Shown: positions 16,533 through 26,580 of the stretch, one piece after another
Layout: each line of letters begins with the position of its first letter
Numbering within the stretch: position 1 is the stretch's first letter
Assembly: GCA_021793175.1 (NCBI GenBank)
Contig: JAJYTH010000013.1
Location: 1-49,067, forward strand
Length of the DNA stretch: 49,067 bases
Origin: Actinomycetes bacterium
GTDB lineage: Bacteria > Actinomycetota > Actinomycetes > Mycobacteriales > Pseudonocardiaceae
Direction of reading: 5' to 3'
Made by a program: the position numbers and the translations under genes
Notes under the pieces: generated by a model
Seen by the model: the letters and a program-made list of their open reading frames with translations, nothing else
Database searches by the model: none
What the model was told of the DNA's origin: nothing

Positions 16533-18332
16533 GTGGCACCTCCGGCCGGGCAGATTCGCCCGGGACGCTACTTCGCGTTTTTCGTCGTGATCGTTGCCGC
16601 GCTGTATTCGCTGGTGTTCTTCACCGGCGACGGCAGCCCGACGCCGAAACTCGGGATCGACCTCAAAGGCGGTACTCGGGTCACTCTGACCGCGCGGACG
16701 CCCGACGGTTCGGACCCGTCCCGTGAACAGCTTCAGCAAGCCCGGCAGATCATCGAGAACCGGGTGAACGGGATCGGGGTCAGCGGTGCCGAGGTGGTGC
16801 TCGACGGCAGCAACGTCGTCATCACCGTCCCCGGTAACGAAGGAGAGCAGGCGAAGACACTCGGTCAGACGGCCAAGCTCGGTTTCCGTCAGGTGCTCGC
16901 GGCAGTACCCGCGGGCGGTGCGGGAGCGCAGCAGCCCGACCCCGGAACGGGTTCCGCCGACGGCTCGGACGGCGAGGGCGACACGGGTACGGAAGGCACG
17001 GAGGGCGAGAACGGCGACGGTCAGGGAGCCGACAGCGGTTCCGCGGACTCGTCCGAGTCGGGTGAGTCGGGTGGAGGCGGTACGCCGCCGGGCTCGGCAC
17101 CCGCTCAGCAACCCGACGATGACCAGGGCGACGACAACGGCGGCCAGAACGGTGACGGTCGGACGGTGCAGGAGGAGACCGCCGAACAGATCCAGGAGGC
17201 CAAGCAGTGGCGCCAGGACGTGGCGCTCCTGCCCGCCGACCCGACCGACCAGGCCGCGGTGCAGGAGGCGCAGCAGCTGCAGCAGCAGGCCCTGATGCGG
17301 CTGACCTGTGATCCCAACGCGCTCGATCCGTTGGCGGGCAACGACGATCCGAACCTGCCACTGGTGGCGTGCAACCAGGACGGCACCGAGAAGTACGTCC
17401 TGTCGCCGGTGTTCCTCGAGGGCACCAGCATCAGCGACGCCTCGGCCGTCTACGACCCCCAGCAGGGCGGTTGGGTGGTCAACCTGTCGTTCAACTCGCA
17501 AGGTGCCGACACGTGGGCCGACTTCACCGCCCAGAACATCGGTGAGCGAGCCGCCTTCGTGCTCGACACCGAGGTGGTGTCGGCGCCTTCGATCAACGAG
17601 GCCATCGCCGGTGGGGACACCCGGATCAGCGGCCAGTTCACCCAGAGCGAGGCGCACAACCTCGCCGATGTGCTGAAGTACGGTTCGTTGCCGCTGTCGT
17701 TCGAATCCTCCGACGCCACCACCGTGTCGGCGACGCTGGGCCTGGCGACCCTGAAGGCGGGGCTCATCGCGGGAGCGATCGGGCTCGCGCTCGTGTTCGT
17801 CTACTGCTTGGTCTACTACCGCATCCTGGGTGTGTTGACGGTCCTGTCGCTGGCTCTGTCCGCTCTGATCGTCTACGCGGTACTGGTGCTGCTGGGACGG
17901 TGGATCGGTTACACCCTGGACATCGCGGGTGTGGTCGGGTTCGTCGTCTCCGTCGGTGTCACCGCCGACTCGTTCGTCGTCTACTTCGAACGAATAAAGG
18001 ACGAGATGCGGGAAGGCCGTACGTTCCGGTCGGCCGTGCCGAGGGGCTGGGTGAAGGCCCGGCGTACCATCCTCGCCTCGGACGCCATCATGTTCCTCGC
18101 CGCGGGCGTGCTCTACGTGCTCGCGGTGGGTGAGGTGAAGGGCTTCGCCTTCACCCTGGGGCTGTCCACGGTGCTCGACCTGATCGTCGTGTTCCTGGTG
18201 ACGCATCCGCTGGTGGTGTTGGTGTCGCGGTCGAAGAAGCTGTCGAGTCCCAAGCTCTTCGGCCTCGGCGCGGTGCAACGTATCGGAGACAGTCGCAGGG
18301 CCGCCGCTCGCATGGCCGTGAAGGAGGCGTGA
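16533..18332 (+). CDS. secD: Protein translocase subunit SecD
   Basis: The 599-residue RND-type membrane protein uses the proton gradient to aid late stages of Sec export. TM1 is at about 12-31, followed by the GIDLKGGTRV motif (41-50), a large extracytoplasmic P1 domain and five C-terminal TM helices with the FERIKDEMREG loop. About residues 128-215 form a Gly/Ser/Asp/Glu/Gln insertion of very low complexity inside the P1 region. GTG 16533 has GAGGAG upstream. Confidence 0.95.
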   Translation: MAPPAGQIRPGRYFAFFVVIVAALYSLVFFTGDGSPTPKLGIDLKGGTRVTLTARTPDGSDPSREQLQQARQIIENRVNGIGVSGAEVVLDGSNVVITVPGNEGEQAKTLGQTAKLGFRQVLAAVPAGGAGAQQPDPGTGSADGSDGEGDTGTEGTEGENGDGQGADSGSADSSESGESGGGGTPPGSAPAQQPDDDQGDDNGGQNGDGRTVQEETAEQIQEAKQWRQDVALLPADPTDQAAVQEAQQLQQQALMRLTCDPNALDPLAGNDDPNLPLVACNQDGTEKYVLSPVFLEGTSISDASAVYDPQQGGWVVNLSFNSQGADTWADFTAQNIGERAAFVLDTEVVSAPSINEAIAGGDTRISGQFTQSEAHNLADVLKYGSLPLSFESSDATTVSATLGLATLKAGLIAGAIGLALVFVYCLVYYRILGVLTVLSLALSALIVYAVLVLLGRWIGYTLDIAGVVGFVVSVGVTADSFVVYFERIKDEMREGRTFRSAVPRGWVKARRTILASDAIMFLAAGVLYVLAVGEVKGFAFTLGLSTVLDLIVVFLVTHPLVVLVSRSKKLSSPKLFGLGAVQRIGDSRRAAARMAVKEA

Positions 18333-18333
18333 C

Positions 18334-19584
18334 GTGGGAGAGTCCAAGGTGAACACCACGAACGCCGCGGGAGAGCAGCCCGCGAAGCAGTCCGTCTTTC
18401 AGCGCCTCTACACGGGCACCGGCGCGTTCGACATCGTCGGCCACCGCCGCAGGTGGTTCCTCGCCTTCGGTGCCCTGATCCTGGTGTGTCTCACCTCGAT
18501 GGGACTGAAGGGCTTCAACTTCGGTATCGACTTCGAGGGCGGCACTCAGATCCAGCTGCCCGCGCAGGGCGCGAACGGCGTCATCACCACCGACCAGGCC
18601 CAGGAGGTCTTCTCGGACGCGCTGGGAATGAATCCGGCCGAGACCCAGCAGGTCGGTTCCGGAGACTCGGCCACCATCCAGTTGCGCTCGGAAACGCTCG
18701 ACCCGGCCGAGGTGACTCAGGTCAAGCAGGCGTTGTTCGCCGAGCTACAGCCTCTCGGCACCGACGGCCAGCCCAGCGAACAGGCCATCAGCGACAGCCG
18801 GGTCAGTGCTTCGTGGGGCAGTGAGATCTCCCGGCAGGCGTTGATCGCCCTGGCTGTGTTCCTCGTGCTGGTGGCGGTGTTCCTCGTTCTCTACTTCGAG
18901 AAATGGATGGCGCTTTCCGCGCTCGTCGCACTGCTGCACGACGTGATCGTCACGGCGGGCGTGTACTCGCTGGTGGGATTTCAGGTCACTCCGGCGACCG
19001 CTATCGGTCTGCTGACGATCCTCGGATACTCGCTCTATGACACCGTGGTCGTGTTCGACAAGGTCAAGGAGAATACCCGCGGCATTCTCAACCTGACGCG
19101 GCGCACCTATGCCGAAGCCGCCAACCTGGCGGTGAACCAGACGTTGATGCGCTCCATCAACACGTCGGTGATCGCGCTGCTGCCCGTCTTGGGCCTGTTG
19201 ATCATCGGCTACATTCTGCTCGGTTCCGGAACCCTGCAGGACCTAGCGCTGGTGTTGATCACCGGTATGGTCGCCGGAACGTTCTCGTCGGTGTGTCTGG
19301 CCACGCCGCTGCTGGTCTCATTGAAGATGCGTGAGCCGAAGTACCGGAAGCAGGCCGAGAAGGTCTACGCCCGCCGGGAGCAGCAGGCTCGCAGGCAGAG
19401 TGAGAACGGGGTCGCGGCGACCGATGTCGACGACGACCACTTCGATCCGGGTGACGACGAACAGCTCGCCGCCGAGCTGCGTCGGGAGAAGGCACACGCC
19501 GCGGCGGCGAGTGTGCCCGCACGGCATCCGAAGTCGGCGACGCAGCGTCGGTCCGGACGTCCGAGCGGAAAGAAGAAACGGTAA
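18334..19584 (+). CDS. secF: Protein translocase subunit SecF
   Basis: The 416-residue partner of SecD has six TM helices, the FNFGIDFEGGTQIQL motif after TM1 (about 62-76) and the GYSLYDTVVVFDKVKENTR block in the TM4-TM5 region. The last 80 residues are a charged cytoplasmic tail with an acidic then a basic half. GGAGG of the secD 3' end serves GTG 18334; the next in-frame GTG is 18349. It starts one base after the secD stop. Confidence 0.95.
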   Translation: MGESKVNTTNAAGEQPAKQSVFQRLYTGTGAFDIVGHRRRWFLAFGALILVCLTSMGLKGFNFGIDFEGGTQIQLPAQGANGVITTDQAQEVFSDALGMNPAETQQVGSGDSATIQLRSETLDPAEVTQVKQALFAELQPLGTDGQPSEQAISDSRVSASWGSEISRQALIALAVFLVLVAVFLVLYFEKWMALSALVALLHDVIVTAGVYSLVGFQVTPATAIGLLTILGYSLYDTVVVFDKVKENTRGILNLTRRTYAEAANLAVNQTLMRSINTSVIALLPVLGLLIIGYILLGSGTLQDLALVLITGMVAGTFSSVCLATPLLVSLKMREPKYRKQAEKVYARREQQARRQSENGVAATDVDDDHFDPGDDEQLAAELRREKAHAAAASVPARHPKSATQRRSGRPSGKKKR

Positions 19585-19587
19585 GCG

Positions 19588-20115
19588 GTGAATCGTAGCG
19601 AACTAGACCGGGCACTGGACCTCATCACCGAGATCCCCGACTTTCCGGAGCCCGGTGTCATCTTCCGTGACCTCACGCCGTTGTTCGGGAACGGAACGGC
19701 GTTCGTTCGCGTGGTCGATGCGCTGAACGAGGCGATCGGTGACGGAGTGGATCGCCTGGTGGCGGTGGAAGCACGCGGATTCGTGTTGGCCGCGGCGCTC
19801 GGCTATGCCCGGGGCCTCGGCGTGGCGCTGGTGCGTAAACCCGGCAAGCTGCCGAACGTGGCCGACCGAATCGATTATCAGCTGGAGTACGGCACCGCGA
19901 CGTTGGAGTTGCCCGTCGGTTCGGTGAACCCCGGAGATCGGGTCGCGGTGGTGGACGACGTGCTGGCCACGGGTGGCACGGTGGCGGCCTCCGTGGAGCT
20001 CATTCGTAGGAGCGGAGCGGACGTCACCGGGGTCGCCGTGGTGTTGGAACTCGCCGCTCTCGGAGGACGTTCCCGGCTCGGCACATTGCCCGTGCACGCC
20101 CTGCGCACCGTCTGA
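19588..20115 (+). CDS. apt: Adenine phosphoribosyltransferase
   Basis: The 175-residue enzyme converts adenine and PRPP to AMP. It shows the IPDFPEPGVIFRDLTPL N-terminal block (16-32), VEARGF, the K(P)GKLP loop and the PRPP-binding motif AVVDDVLATGGT. It begins 4 bases after secF and precedes the (p)ppGpp synthetase, the usual actinobacterial order. Confidence 0.96.
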   Translation: MNRSELDRALDLITEIPDFPEPGVIFRDLTPLFGNGTAFVRVVDALNEAIGDGVDRLVAVEARGFVLAAALGYARGLGVALVRKPGKLPNVADRIDYQLEYGTATLELPVGSVNPGDRVAVVDDVLATGGTVAASVELIRRSGADVTGVAVVLELAALGGRSRLGTLPVHALRTV

Positions 20116-20217
20116 TATCCCAGCCCACGGCGCTCCCGGACCGGAGACACGGACACAGGTACGCCTGCTCGCGCGTTACGCTTGACTCATTGGCCGCGTG
20201 ATGAGCTGGAGGTACGG

Positions 20218-22569
20218 GTGAGCCAAGAGCTTGATTCCGTGGTCACTGCCCGGTCCGGGGCCGGTGCGCCCGCACGGGACGATCAGGGCGAAACGAACGC
20301 CACCGCCGCCACTGTCCGTGCGCCCTCGGCGACCAGAAGAGTCAGGGCGCGGCTGGCCCGCCGCATCACCGCGCAGCGGCCGGCGTCGGTGAAACAGGTG
20401 CTCGAACCGCTGGCCGTGATCCATCGGGAACTGCACCCGAGCGCGGATCTGGCGCTGCTGCAACGAGCGTATGACATCGCCGAGGAACTCCACCGGGATC
20501 AGCGTCGTAAGTCCGGTGACCCGTACATCACCCATCCGCTCGCGGTGGCGACCATCCTGGCCGAGCTCGGGATGGACACCACGACCCTCGTCGCGGCGTT
20601 GCTGCACGACACGGTGGAGGACACCGGCTACTCGGTGGAGCAGCTCACCGAGGACTTCGGTGAGAAGGTCGCCCAGCTCGTCGACGGCGTCACCAAGCTG
20701 GACAAGGTCAAGCTCGGTACGGCGGCGGAGGCGGAGACCATCCGCAAGATGGTCATCGCGATGGCGCGGGACCCCCGCGTGTTGGTGATCAAGCTCGCCG
20801 ACCGGCTCCACAACATGCGCACCATGCGGTTCCTGCCGCCGGAGAAGCAGGCCCGCAAGGCCAAGGAGACGCTCGAGGTCCTCGCCCCACTGGCGCACCG
20901 GTTGGGGATGGCGACGGTGAAGTGGGAGCTGGAGGATCTGGCGTTCGCCATTCTCCAGCCGAAGAAGTACGACGAGATCGTGCGTCTGGTCGCCGACCGG
21001 GCACCGTCCCGGGACACCTATCTGCGATGGGTGATCGGTGAGCTGACCCGGCAACTGGAGGAGTCGCGCATCACCGCGAAGGTCGAGGGCCGGCCCAAGC
21101 ACTACTACTCGATCCACCAGAAGATGATCGTGCGCGGGCGCGATCTGGACGATATCCACGACCTGGTGGGTGTGCGCATCCTCGTGGACGACGTCCGCGA
21201 CTGTTATGCGGCCATGGGTGTCGTGCACGCGCTGTGGCAGCCGATGCCGGGCCGGTTCAAGGACTACATCGCGCAACCGCGCTACGGCGTGTACCAGTCG
21301 CTGCACACGACCGTGATCGGCCCGGATGGTAAGCCGCTCGAAGTGCAGATCCGCACGCACGAGATGCACCGCACCGCCGAGTACGGGATCGCGGCCCACT
21401 GGCGGTACAAGGAGACCAAGGGCACGCACAAGGGCAACGCCGTCGATATCGACGAGATGGCGTGGATGCGTCAGCTGCTGGACTGGCAGCGCGAGGCGGC
21501 CGATCCGGGCGAGTTCCTGGAATCGTTGCGCTACGACCTCGCCACCAGGGAGATCTTCGTCTTCACGCCCAAGGGCGACGTGATCACGTTGCCGGTGGGA
21601 TCGACCCCGGTGGACTTCGCCTACGCCGTGCACACCGAAGTGGGGCACCGTTGCATCGGTGCCAGGGTGAACGGCAGGCTCGTCGCGCTCGAACGCAAAC
21701 TCGACAACGGCGAGGTCGTCGAGATCTTCACGTCGAAGGCCGAGGGCGCGGGTCCCAGCCGTGACTGGATGTCGTTCGTGTGCTCGCCAAAGGCGAAGGC
21801 GAAGATCCGGCAGTGGTTCGCCAAGGAGCGCCGGGACGAGGCTATCGAGGCGGGTAAGGAAGCCATCGCCAAGGAGGTCCGCAAGGTCGGGCTGCCTTTG
21901 CAACGGCTGGTCTCCGCCGACACGATGGGCGCGGTCGCCAAGGAATTGAGGCACTCCGACATCAGTTCGCTGTACGCGGCGGTGGGCGAGCACCAGGTGG
22001 GCGCCAAACACGTCGTGCAACGCCTGGTGGCGCTTTTAGGTGGCGTCGAGGAGGCGGAGGAGGAGCTCGCGGAACGGGCCACTCCGTCCACGGTCACGCG
22101 GCGCCGCGGCACGGGCGACGTCGGCGTGGTGGTGAAGGGCCAGACCGACATCTGGACCAAGCTCGCACGGTGCTGCACCCCTGTACCCGGTGATGAGATC
22201 CTCGGCTTCGTCACCCGCGGAGGCGGGGTGAGTGTGCACCGCACGGACTGCACGAATGCCGACGAGCTCCGCAAACAGCCGGAACGGTTGCTGGAGGTCG
22301 AGTGGGCGCCGACCGAGTCCTCGGTGTTCCTCGTGGCCATCCAGGTGGAGGCGTTGGACCGGCACCGACTGCTGTCCGACATCACCAAGGTGCTCGCCGA
22401 CGAGCGGGTCAACATCCTGTCGGCGTCGGTGACGACGTCCCGGGACCGGGTGGCCGTGAGCCGGTTCACGTTCGAGATGGGTGATCCCAAGCACCTCGGA
22501 CACGTGTTGAAGGTCGTCCGCAACGTCGAGGGCGTGTACGACGTCTATCGCGTGACCTCGGCTTCCTGA
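20218..22569 (+). CDS. relA: Bifunctional (p)ppGpp synthetase/hydrolase (Rel)
   Basis: The 783-residue long RSH protein controls the stringent response. The HD hydrolase domain is intact ([17 protein letters not shown] with His130-Asp131, [10 protein letters not shown]). The synthetase domain has [13 protein letters not shown] and the RFKD motif (346-349). RXKD, not EXDD, marks bifunctional Rel enzymes. TGS ([15 protein letters not shown]) and a C-terminal ACT domain follow. GTG 20218 is chosen because GGAGG lies 6 bases upstream; an in-frame ATG or ACG upstream lacks support. A TACGCT -10 candidate lies at 20175-20180. Confidence 0.97.
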   Translation: MSQELDSVVTARSGAGAPARDDQGETNATAATVRAPSATRRVRARLARRITAQRPASVKQVLEPLAVIHRELHPSADLALLQRAYDIAEELHRDQRRKSGDPYITHPLAVATILAELGMDTTTLVAALLHDTVEDTGYSVEQLTEDFGEKVAQLVDGVTKLDKVKLGTAAEAETIRKMVIAMARDPRVLVIKLADRLHNMRTMRFLPPEKQARKAKETLEVLAPLAHRLGMATVKWELEDLAFAILQPKKYDEIVRLVADRAPSRDTYLRWVIGELTRQLEESRITAKVEGRPKHYYSIHQKMIVRGRDLDDIHDLVGVRILVDDVRDCYAAMGVVHALWQPMPGRFKDYIAQPRYGVYQSLHTTVIGPDGKPLEVQIRTHEMHRTAEYGIAAHWRYKETKGTHKGNAVDIDEMAWMRQLLDWQREAADPGEFLESLRYDLATREIFVFTPKGDVITLPVGSTPVDFAYAVHTEVGHRCIGARVNGRLVALERKLDNGEVVEIFTSKAEGAGPSRDWMSFVCSPKAKAKIRQWFAKERRDEAIEAGKEAIAKEVRKVGLPLQRLVSADTMGAVAKELRHSDISSLYAAVGEHQVGAKHVVQRLVALLGGVEEAEEELAERATPSTVTRRRGTGDVGVVVKGQTDIWTKLARCCTPVPGDEILGFVTRGGGVSVHRTDCTNADELRKQPERLLEVEWAPTESSVFLVAIQVEALDRHRLLSDITKVLADERVNILSASVTTSRDRVAVSRFTFEMGDPKHLGHVLKVVRNVEGVYDVYRVTSAS

Positions 22570-22641
22570 CCTGCACCGTCCCCGTCGTGGATCGCGCGCC
22601 CCGCGTCGGTGCGGGGAAGTCACGTCGTACTGTGGTCGATC

Positions 22642-23415
22642 ATGAGTGACGGCATCGACTTCCGCACCGACGGCGAGATCGCCAGGCTTACTTTCGACAG
22701 GCCGAAGAAGATGAACGCCATCACCCACGGCATGTGGTCGGCGATCCCCGACGTGGTCGCCGCCGTGGAGGCCGATCCGGGTGTGAAGGTGCTGGTCTTG
22801 AGCGGCGCAGGGGCGCACTTCTCCGCGGGCGCGGACATCGGTGAGTTCCGCGCGTTGCGGTCCACGGCGGAAGGCGCGGCGACCTATGACGAGGCGGTGA
22901 CGGCCGCGGTGCGGGCGTTGACCACCATGCGCAAGCCCAGTGTGGCGATGATCCGCGGCAACTGCATCGGTGGTGGTTCCCAGCTGGCGGTGGCCTGTGA
23001 CTTCCGATTCGCGGCGGCGGACGCGCGGTTCGGCATCACTCCGGCCAAGCTCGGCATCGTCTACGACTTTCTCTCCACGCGGCAGCTCGTCGCGCTCGTC
23101 GGTCCGGCGCACGCGCGGTACCTGCTGTTGTCGGCGCAGCTCGTCGATGCCGGAAGAGCTCGGGAGATGGGGCTTGTCAACGAGGTCGTCGATCCGGACC
23201 GGTTGGAGGAGTCCACGACGGAGTTCATCCGGACCCTCTGCTCGCGTTCGCAGACGGCGATCCGCGGTATGAACGAGATCACCCAGCGCATCCTGGCAGG
23301 CCAGTGGGAATCCGACGCCGAGGTGGAACGGATTCGCAGCGACGCGGTGTGCAGCGACGACTACGCGGAAGGCGTCGCCGCGTTCCTGGAGCGTCGCCCA
23401 CCCCGCTTCGAATGA
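22642..23415 (+). CDS. Enoyl-CoA hydratase/isomerase family protein
   Basis: The 257-residue crotonase-fold protein shows the CoA-binding/oxyanion motif SGAGAHFSAGADIGEF (54-69) and the RGNCIGGGSQLAVACD block. The glutamates used for hydration in true enoyl-CoA hydratases are not clearly both present, so the reaction is uncertain. ATG 22642 has no Shine-Dalgarno, but TACTGT ends 8 bases upstream, suggesting a leaderless mRNA. It converges on the aminotransferase with a 22-base gap. Confidence 0.88.
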   Translation: MSDGIDFRTDGEIARLTFDRPKKMNAITHGMWSAIPDVVAAVEADPGVKVLVLSGAGAHFSAGADIGEFRALRSTAEGAATYDEAVTAAVRALTTMRKPSVAMIRGNCIGGGSQLAVACDFRFAAADARFGITPAKLGIVYDFLSTRQLVALVGPAHARYLLLSAQLVDAGRAREMGLVNEVVDPDRLEESTTEFIRTLCSRSQTAIRGMNEITQRILAGQWESDAEVERIRSDAVCSDDYAEGVAAFLERRPPRFE

Positions 23416-23437
23416 CGGCGGAAGAGACCGGGATCGC

Positions 23438-24250
23438 TCAGATCGGCTCGGCGGGGTTCATCTCATACGCCTGCCACAGCAATGACAGCGACCCCGGCTC
23501 GGCGGTGAACGCCACGTCGTCCACGGCCGAGACCGGCCGCAGCAGGCTGCCCGCGTTGCACACGAACGTCGCGTGGAACTTCTCGAGCTCGTGAAGCGGG
23601 ACCCGTCGGTGCCGGACGGGCACGCCGAGCCGTTCCAGCCCCCGGGCCAGCAGTGTCTGGGTAACCCCGACGAGCATCGGGGCCTGGGGCCACACGACGG
23701 CGATGCCGTCGCTGTCTTCGATGTCGCTGCCTCGGGCGCGTTCGACGAAGCCCACGTTGCACACCGACGTCTCGCTCACGTGCCCCTCGTCGGTGACGAA
23801 CAACGCGTCGTCGAATCCGGCCTGTCGAGCGGCGCGGGCGTGGAAGTGCTGCGCGAACGTGCCCACGTGCTTGAGCGTGGGAATCGCGCGGTCGGCGCGC
23901 ACCGTGCGTAGCCGCACGGGTGTCGGTGCGTCCGCGGCTTCCCGCGACGTCACGAGGACATCGGGTGTGCGCGTCGAAGGCGAGCCGACGAGCGTGATCC
24001 GGGCGATCACGGTCCCGTCGGCGGGGACGGCGCGTCGCAGACAGTCCCGCACGAACGCGCGATCCAGCTCGGTGCCGAACACACGGCGGTTGCCGTCGGC
24101 CAGGCGGTCGAGGTGCTCGTCGAGCCCGCGTGCCCGGCGGTCGGTCACCCGCAACGTGGTGAAGTGGCCGTACCCGCCGACGGCGGCAGCGGCGAGCTGG
24201 TCCGCCGTGGCGGGACGGCCGTTGAAGTGGGCTTGCACGAAGCCCGTCAA
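23438..24250 (-). CDS. Aminotransferase class IV (PLP fold type IV)
   Basis: The 270-residue protein has the fold-type IV features: the substrate-side GYGHFTTLRV block (26-35), catalytic Lys127 in PTLKHVG and Glu160 in EGHVSETSVCNVGF. Candidates are aminodeoxychorismate lyase, D-amino acid or branched-chain aminotransferase; the sequence does not decide. Its ATG overlaps the stop of the cyclophilin gene upstream by 4 bp, so the two are co-transcribed. Confidence 0.88.
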   Translation of the reverse strand: MTGFVQAHFNGRPATADQLAAAAVGGYGHFTTLRVTDRRARGLDEHLDRLADGNRRVFGTELDRAFVRDCLRRAVPADGTVIARITLVGSPSTRTPDVLVTSREAADAPTPVRLRTVRADRAIPTLKHVGTFAQHFHARAARQAGFDDALFVTDEGHVSETSVCNVGFVERARGSDIEDSDGIAVVWPQAPMLVGVTQTLLARGLERLGVPVRHRRVPLHELEKFHATFVCNAGSLLRPVSAVDDVAFTAEPGSLSLLWQAYEMNPAEPI

Positions 24251-25104
24251 GCCTCGACGGTCACGTCGGTGAACGTCACCTCGGTGTTGGGCTTGCCGCC
24301 ACCCGGGCTCGGGTCGAAGCTGCCGTCGTGACCGCCGCGAGCGATCTCGTCGATCACTTCGAGACCCTCGTCGTCGATGGTGCCGAACACGGTGTAGTCC
24401 GGCGGCAGCGGCGCTTCGCCGTAGACCATGAAGAACTGGCTGCCGTTGGTGTCCGGACCGCTGTTGGCCATCGCGAGGATGCCCCGGCCGTAGGCGAGGG
24501 AGTCGAAGGTCTCGTCGGCGAAGGCGTATCCGGGGCCGCCGGTGCCTTCGCCGGTCGGGTCACCGCACTGCAGCATCTGCAGTCCCTCGGTGCCGATCCG
24601 GTGGCAGCCCGTGTCGGTGTAGAAGCCTTCCTCCGCCAGGTGCACGAAGCTGTTCACGGTGCACGGGGCGAGCGCCCTGTCGAGCTCCAGGCCGATGTCG
24701 CCGACGTTGCTGTGCAGCGTCACCTTCACCGTGCCCTCGGACGACACGTCCTCGCCGTTCGGAACGGACACCTCCTTGGCCGCTTCCCCGGACTCCGTGT
24801 ACTCGCACGAGATCGGGTTCGGCAGCGGCTCGGGGCGAGTGGCCGGTTCGACGCGCTCGGTGGGGATCTCGATGTCCTCCGCCGACGCTGAAGCCGAGGA
24901 GTCGATCGCCAGATCGCTCTCGTCGGCCGCACTGTCGCCGCCACGCGTGGCCAGGACCACGATGAGTCCAGTAACCAGCACCACGGCGCCGACCGTGGCA
25001 CCGACCCCGACGATCCTGCGGCGTTTCGCCCGCTCGGCACGACGGGCGAGTTGTCGCTCGAGCTTGCGTTTTGCGGCCTCGCGGCGCTGCTGGTTGGTCG
25101 CCAC
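24247..25104 (-). CDS. Membrane-anchored cyclophilin-type peptidyl-prolyl isomerase
   Basis: The 285-residue protein has a basic N-terminus (ATNQQRREAAKRKLERQL), one TM helix (31-53), a Ser/Ala/Glu linker and an extracytoplasmic cyclophilin domain (about 125-285). The latter has CHRIG, QCGDPTGEGTGGPGY, ANSGPDTNGSQFFMVYG and YTVFG. The order beside rel matches ppiB (Rv2582). GTG 25104 has AAGGAGGG 5 bases upstream, far better than the codon at 25164. Confidence 0.94.
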   Translation of the reverse strand: MATNQQRREAAKRKLERQLARRAERAKRRRIVGVGATVGAVVLVTGLIVVLATRGGDSAADESDLAIDSSASASAEDIEIPTERVEPATRPEPLPNPISCEYTESGEAAKEVSVPNGEDVSSEGTVKVTLHSNVGDIGLELDRALAPCTVNSFVHLAEEGFYTDTGCHRIGTEGLQMLQCGDPTGEGTGGPGYAFADETFDSLAYGRGILAMANSGPDTNGSQFFMVYGEAPLPPDYTVFGTIDDEGLEVIDEIARGGHDGSFDPSPGGGKPNTEVTFTDVTVEA

Positions 25105-25231
25105 CTGCCCTCCTTGGGTCTTCTCGACGTACCCACAACGGGGGTGGCGGCAGTCTATGGGCACTGTCTGTGAGGACCCTGTGTAGGGGCGGCTAGGGTG
25201 AGACCGGCCCCAGATCCGGAGGTGTCTTGTC

Positions 25232-25912
25232 GTGCTCGTCGTCGGTTTTCCGGCCGGCGCGTTCCAGGCGAACTGCTATCTGCTCGCCGCCGAGGCCGGA
25301 CGCGAGTGCGTGATCGTCGACCCCGGTCAGGGAGCCGAACCCGGTATCGAGAAGGCGTTGCGAGAACACCGGTTGACGCCGGTGGCCGTGTTGGCCACCC
25401 ACGGGCATGTCGACCACGTCGCCTCGGCGGCCGCGGTGGCCGATACGTACGGCATCGCCGTCCACATCCGGCCCGAGGACCGGCACCTGTTGTCGGACCC
25501 ACTGGCGGGATTGGGCCCCGCCCTGGCGTCCGCGCTCGGCCCGATGACGTTGACCGAACCCACCTCCGTGGTACCGCTGACCGAGCGGGAACTCGACCTC
25601 GCCGGGCTGCGGATCGCGGTCGACCACACCCCGGGGCACACGGCCGGTTCGGTGGTGTTCCGGCTCCGCAGCGCTGAGGGGGGCCACCTGGTTCTCACCG
25701 GTGACACGCTGTTCGCGGGGTCGGTCGGGCGCACGGACCTACCCGGTGGTGACCCGGACGCGTTGGCGGTCTCGCTGCGGACCACACTTCTGCCGTTGGC
25801 CGACGACACGGTGGTCCTCCCCGGACACGGGGGCGCCACCACGATCGGTCGTGAGCGCGCGAGTAACCCGTTTCTCCCCGTGGACATCCAGAACACCGAG
25901 GGCACGGAATGA
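25232..25912 (+). CDS. Metallo-beta-lactamase-fold hydrolase (glyoxalase II-like)
   Basis: The 226-residue protein carries the binuclear metal motif THGHVDH (56-62, His57, His59, Asp61, His62), further ligands in TPGHTAGS, LTGDTLF and LPGHGG. It matches the hydroxyacylglutathione-hydrolase-like family, and the neighbour of ppiB in M. tuberculosis (Rv2581c) is its counterpart. Since actinobacteria use mycothiol, a mycothiol thioester is a possible substrate (inference). GGAGG precedes GTG 25232 by 9 bases. It is divergent from the cyclophilin gene. Confidence 0.93.
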   Translation: MLVVGFPAGAFQANCYLLAAEAGRECVIVDPGQGAEPGIEKALREHRLTPVAVLATHGHVDHVASAAAVADTYGIAVHIRPEDRHLLSDPLAGLGPALASALGPMTLTEPTSVVPLTERELDLAGLRIAVDHTPGHTAGSVVFRLRSAEGGHLVLTGDTLFAGSVGRTDLPGGDPDALAVSLRTTLLPLADDTVVLPGHGGATTIGRERASNPFLPVDIQNTEGTE

Positions 25913-26580
25913 GTGAGCAGGAGCCGACCGAGAGGACGCCGCCGCAGGAGCCGGAGCGGATCCCCCTGCAGGGCGACGACGCGAAAGTACGGCGGAAACG
26001 GACGTTGTCCGGACTGATCGCCGTGGCATTGCTCGGCGCGGCGTTCGGCGGGGTGGCGGGGCTCATCGGCGGCAAGGTCGCCGGTTTGGTCGTGGCCGCG
26101 GTCATCGCCTTGCCGTTGCTGCTGCTGGTGCTGTCCACCGCGCGGCGCCGGATGTGGTTGGAAGGAACCACGGTGACCGTGCGTACCTGGGGGTCCCGAC
26201 GAGTGGATCTCAGCACCGCTTCCCGGATCGATCTTCTCGTCACCGACGTGCGCGGTACGAGAACGGTGGGTCTGCTCGTCACCGGCGCTCAGGGGGGCGG
26301 GGCCGTCAAGATCGACCTCGCCATGTACGCGGGAACGGGCGGCCGGGAGCTCGGCATCCTCCCGCTACGCAAGCTCGCCGACGCGGTGGTGAACAACATG
26401 GAGGCCGGCGGGGTGGTGTTCTCACAACTCCTCGTGGCCCAGCTGCGGGCGGAGGCGCGGGGTGACGCCGCCGCCGAACGCCCGCTGTACCGGTTGGCGT
26501 CGGCGGCGCCGTCCGGAAAACTCGCTCAGCGATTCAGCATGGCGGCGGTCAGTCGTTTCGTGGCGACTCTCGACGACTGA
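25909..26580 (+). CDS. Two-TM membrane protein of unknown function
   Basis: I do not recognise a named family for this 223-residue protein. Residues 1-30 are charged and disordered, two TM helices lie at about 34-54 and 57-77, and the rest is a soluble domain that begins with a strand-rich part (MWLEGTTVTVRTWGSRRVDL), resembling a PH-like membrane domain. It overlaps the upstream hydrolase by 4 bp, so the two form an operon. Its last 32 bases overlap the convergent YibE/F gene. Confidence 0.8.
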   Translation: MSEQEPTERTPPQEPERIPLQGDDAKVRRKRTLSGLIAVALLGAAFGGVAGLIGGKVAGLVVAAVIALPLLLLVLSTARRRMWLEGTTVTVRTWGSRRVDLSTASRIDLLVTDVRGTRTVGLLVTGAQGGGAVKIDLAMYAGTGGRELGILPLRKLADAVVNNMEAGGVVFSQLLVAQLRAEARGDAAAERPLYRLASAAPSGKLAQRFSMAAVSRFVATLDD

